Origin: Lonicera japonica
Taxonomy: Eukaryota > Streptophyta > Magnoliopsida > Dipsacales > Caprifoliaceae
Direction of reading: 5' to 3'
DNA: 64,000 bases
Assembly (NCBI GenBank): GCA_021464415.1
Contig: CM038469.1
Span: 62,539,650 to 62,603,649, forward strand
The number at the start of each line of letters is the position of its first letter. The stretch's first letter is position 1. The position numbers were made by a program, and so were the translations under genes. Below, piece after piece: positions 62,364 through 64,000 of this stretch. Under the pieces are notes generated by a model. The model was not told the DNA's origin, searched no databases, and saw only the letters and a list, made by a program, of their open reading frames with translations.

Positions 62364-64000
62364 GTAGGCAAGTATGTATGCACTTGAGATTTAGGTACTT
62401 CATCGGATACAATTGTCATTGCTAGATATTTAATATTCTTTTACTTGCTCTATCATAGATAAACCATATATTACTGGGGTTAAAATTGCAGGAGTTTTCG
62501 GCTAACAATCCACATGGATCATAACTTGATAATTATTTGACTGGATTTTTCTCTTTCTGACTGTGACAAAAGAAAGCAGGTTAGGGATGAGATCTTGAAT
62601 AGCTTGTTAACAAACTTGGTTGCTCTACTGATTTTAGCATGCTTTTGTAGTACATGAAGGAGAACTTAACTCAAAAAGGTGACGTCTGAAATACTTAACT
62701 TCTGCAAATGCGAACAAGTTGAAAATGTGAAACAAAATTGACTATATGTAATCACATCTTATAGGTTATGCTTAAATGTGGAAGATGGAGAAACCTTTGG
62801 TGTCAATATCTAATCCAAACTTTAAGTAGTTGTGGTGAAAGGAAGACAAACCACACAAAAGGATTAGGTTTCTTCCTTTTAGTTAGTAAGCTTAAGGGAG
62901 ATAACAGTTTGTGTCTTCGAATTTCAATACATGTGATTCCAGTCCTGTAAAAAGAATGTGAAGTGTTGAATATGAATACTGTTTCTGATGATTTATGCTG
63001 GTACCTCCTGAGTATTGTGCTGGATTCTAGGAGAAATATGACCAAGGTAAATACAAAAGTTGAGTAGGATACCACTGCAGAATGGGAATCTCAATTACCA
63101 AAACAAAAGGAGGGAAAATTTACATGGTCCACAGGATTTGTAGAGTTAATAAGTCCTTTACAAATACGAGTATTCCACCGACTATAATATGTACAAGCAG
63201 TGACAATAAGAATGAGAAATTAGTAGTACGTATGAACTTGTACAGGACGATCTAAATATGTAGAATACTTCATAATTTGTAGGCGTAGTGCCGCAAGATG
63301 AGTCTATGCTAGCAAATAAGATATTTGAATTAATCATGCCTAAGCCACTACTTCACTTTGTGCTTATAATGAATCCGTACCTATAGCAATACCCAACTTC
63401 TTGCTTACTAGCTACAAAGAATTGTGTGCATGGCAATATACAAGTTTTCACTTACAAGGAATTGTTGGAAATCAAGTCCCATGATTTATGGGATTAACCT
63501 TGACTGGTGGGTTGGAGATCCAATTATTTGATTTATTGCTTGATTGGGGTTTAGATTTATTTACTTTTATTTACTTTCTAAATTGTAACCTTGTTATCAA
63601 TATAAATATACATGCCGACCTTGCTTAAGACAAGCCAAATTATAAAATTCAACAAGACTTAGTTGGGCCTTTAGCACTAGAAAAATACTCCTTAGATATA
63701 GTGAATATTACTAAATAAAATTTAGTTAGTTTTGCCAAATAATAGTTTGAAAATCAAACTTCTTTTCAAAAGTTTAAAATAATTTTAGAAATTCAGCAGG
63801 GCAAAGTCCGCAGGCCATGTTGGAGGAAATGAATTTGAGTAAAGAGAGAGGGGGAAAGAGTTTATGAAAAAGAATTGGTTCTATAAAACTAGTCATATTA
63901 CCTGTTTATGTGCAAGTAACATATAAAGATAGAAATGAAATGCAAATCATAGCAGACAGTACTGCCAATGATGTCAGGGTATAACGTTGATATATTTAAC
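62364..64000 (+). other. Presumed intron of the syntaxin gene, to the window edge
   Basis: No exon encoding the expected SNARE motif was found in either the forward frames or by reading for its typical residues. A sequence starting TGTTGGAAATCAAGTCCCAT at about 63464 looks like the start of a retrotransposon LTR and may extend beyond the window, which would explain the long intron. This is tentative. Confidence 0.4.

Overview
The window is nuclear DNA from a flowering plant, most likely a eudicot. It is AT-rich, its genes are split by many GT-AG introns, and large intergenic spaces are packed with plant transposons. No species can be named from the sequence. Coordinates and splice sites were read by eye. 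Family assignments rest on recognised motifs and remembered family features, not on a database search.

Genes in order. (1) 1-2216, minus: a CCHC-knuckle plus tandem GRF zinc-finger protein whose second exon runs off the left edge. (2) 8790-9047, minus: a secreted peptide with 12 cysteines and no recognised family. (3) 12292-17997, plus: a nine-exon KUP/HAK/KT potassium transporter of the KUP4/TRH1 type. (4) 19554-20133, plus: a two-exon GPI-anchored lipid-transfer-like protein. (5) 21040-25841, minus: a nine-exon cytosolic-type cysteinyl-tRNA synthetase with an unusual Q/P-rich tail; its leader intron probably extends to about 28.06 kb. (6) 41610-52072, plus: a 13-exon plastid Mfd-like (TRCF) DNA helicase. 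(7) 61118 to beyond 64000, plus: the N-terminal half of a SYP2-type vacuolar syntaxin. These are unrelated housekeeping and membrane genes, with no sign of a gene cluster or shared pathway.

The rest is a layered record of mobile elements, many of which could be delimited to the base by target-site duplications. They include two inverted copies of one Mutator-like family (5.3-6.5 and 10.7-11.9 kb) carrying arrays of a 20-bp palindrome. A young Mutator-like MITE sits inside an older PIF-like element (28.35-30.68 kb). A 4.5-kb Mutator-like element (30.76-35.24 kb) carries a decayed transposase and a captured GRF zinc-finger gene. Further elements are a possible 3-kb LTR-type insertion (35.7-38.7 kb), two solo LTRs (52.7-54.0 and 58.3-59.4 kb), a LINE 3' fragment (59.5-60.7 kb), a PIF-like element (55.1-56.4 kb) and a near-perfect foldback element (56.73-57.07 kb).

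Three introns of the helicase gene hold three different complete short insertions: a 266-bp TRIM, a 768-bp hAT-type MITE and a tRNA-derived SINE. The gene's reading frame is nevertheless intact. The strongest items for follow-up are the miniature TRIM, the GRF-carrying Mutator-like element, the palindrome arrays, the foldback hairpin and the cysteine-rich peptide lying between inverted Mutator-like copies.
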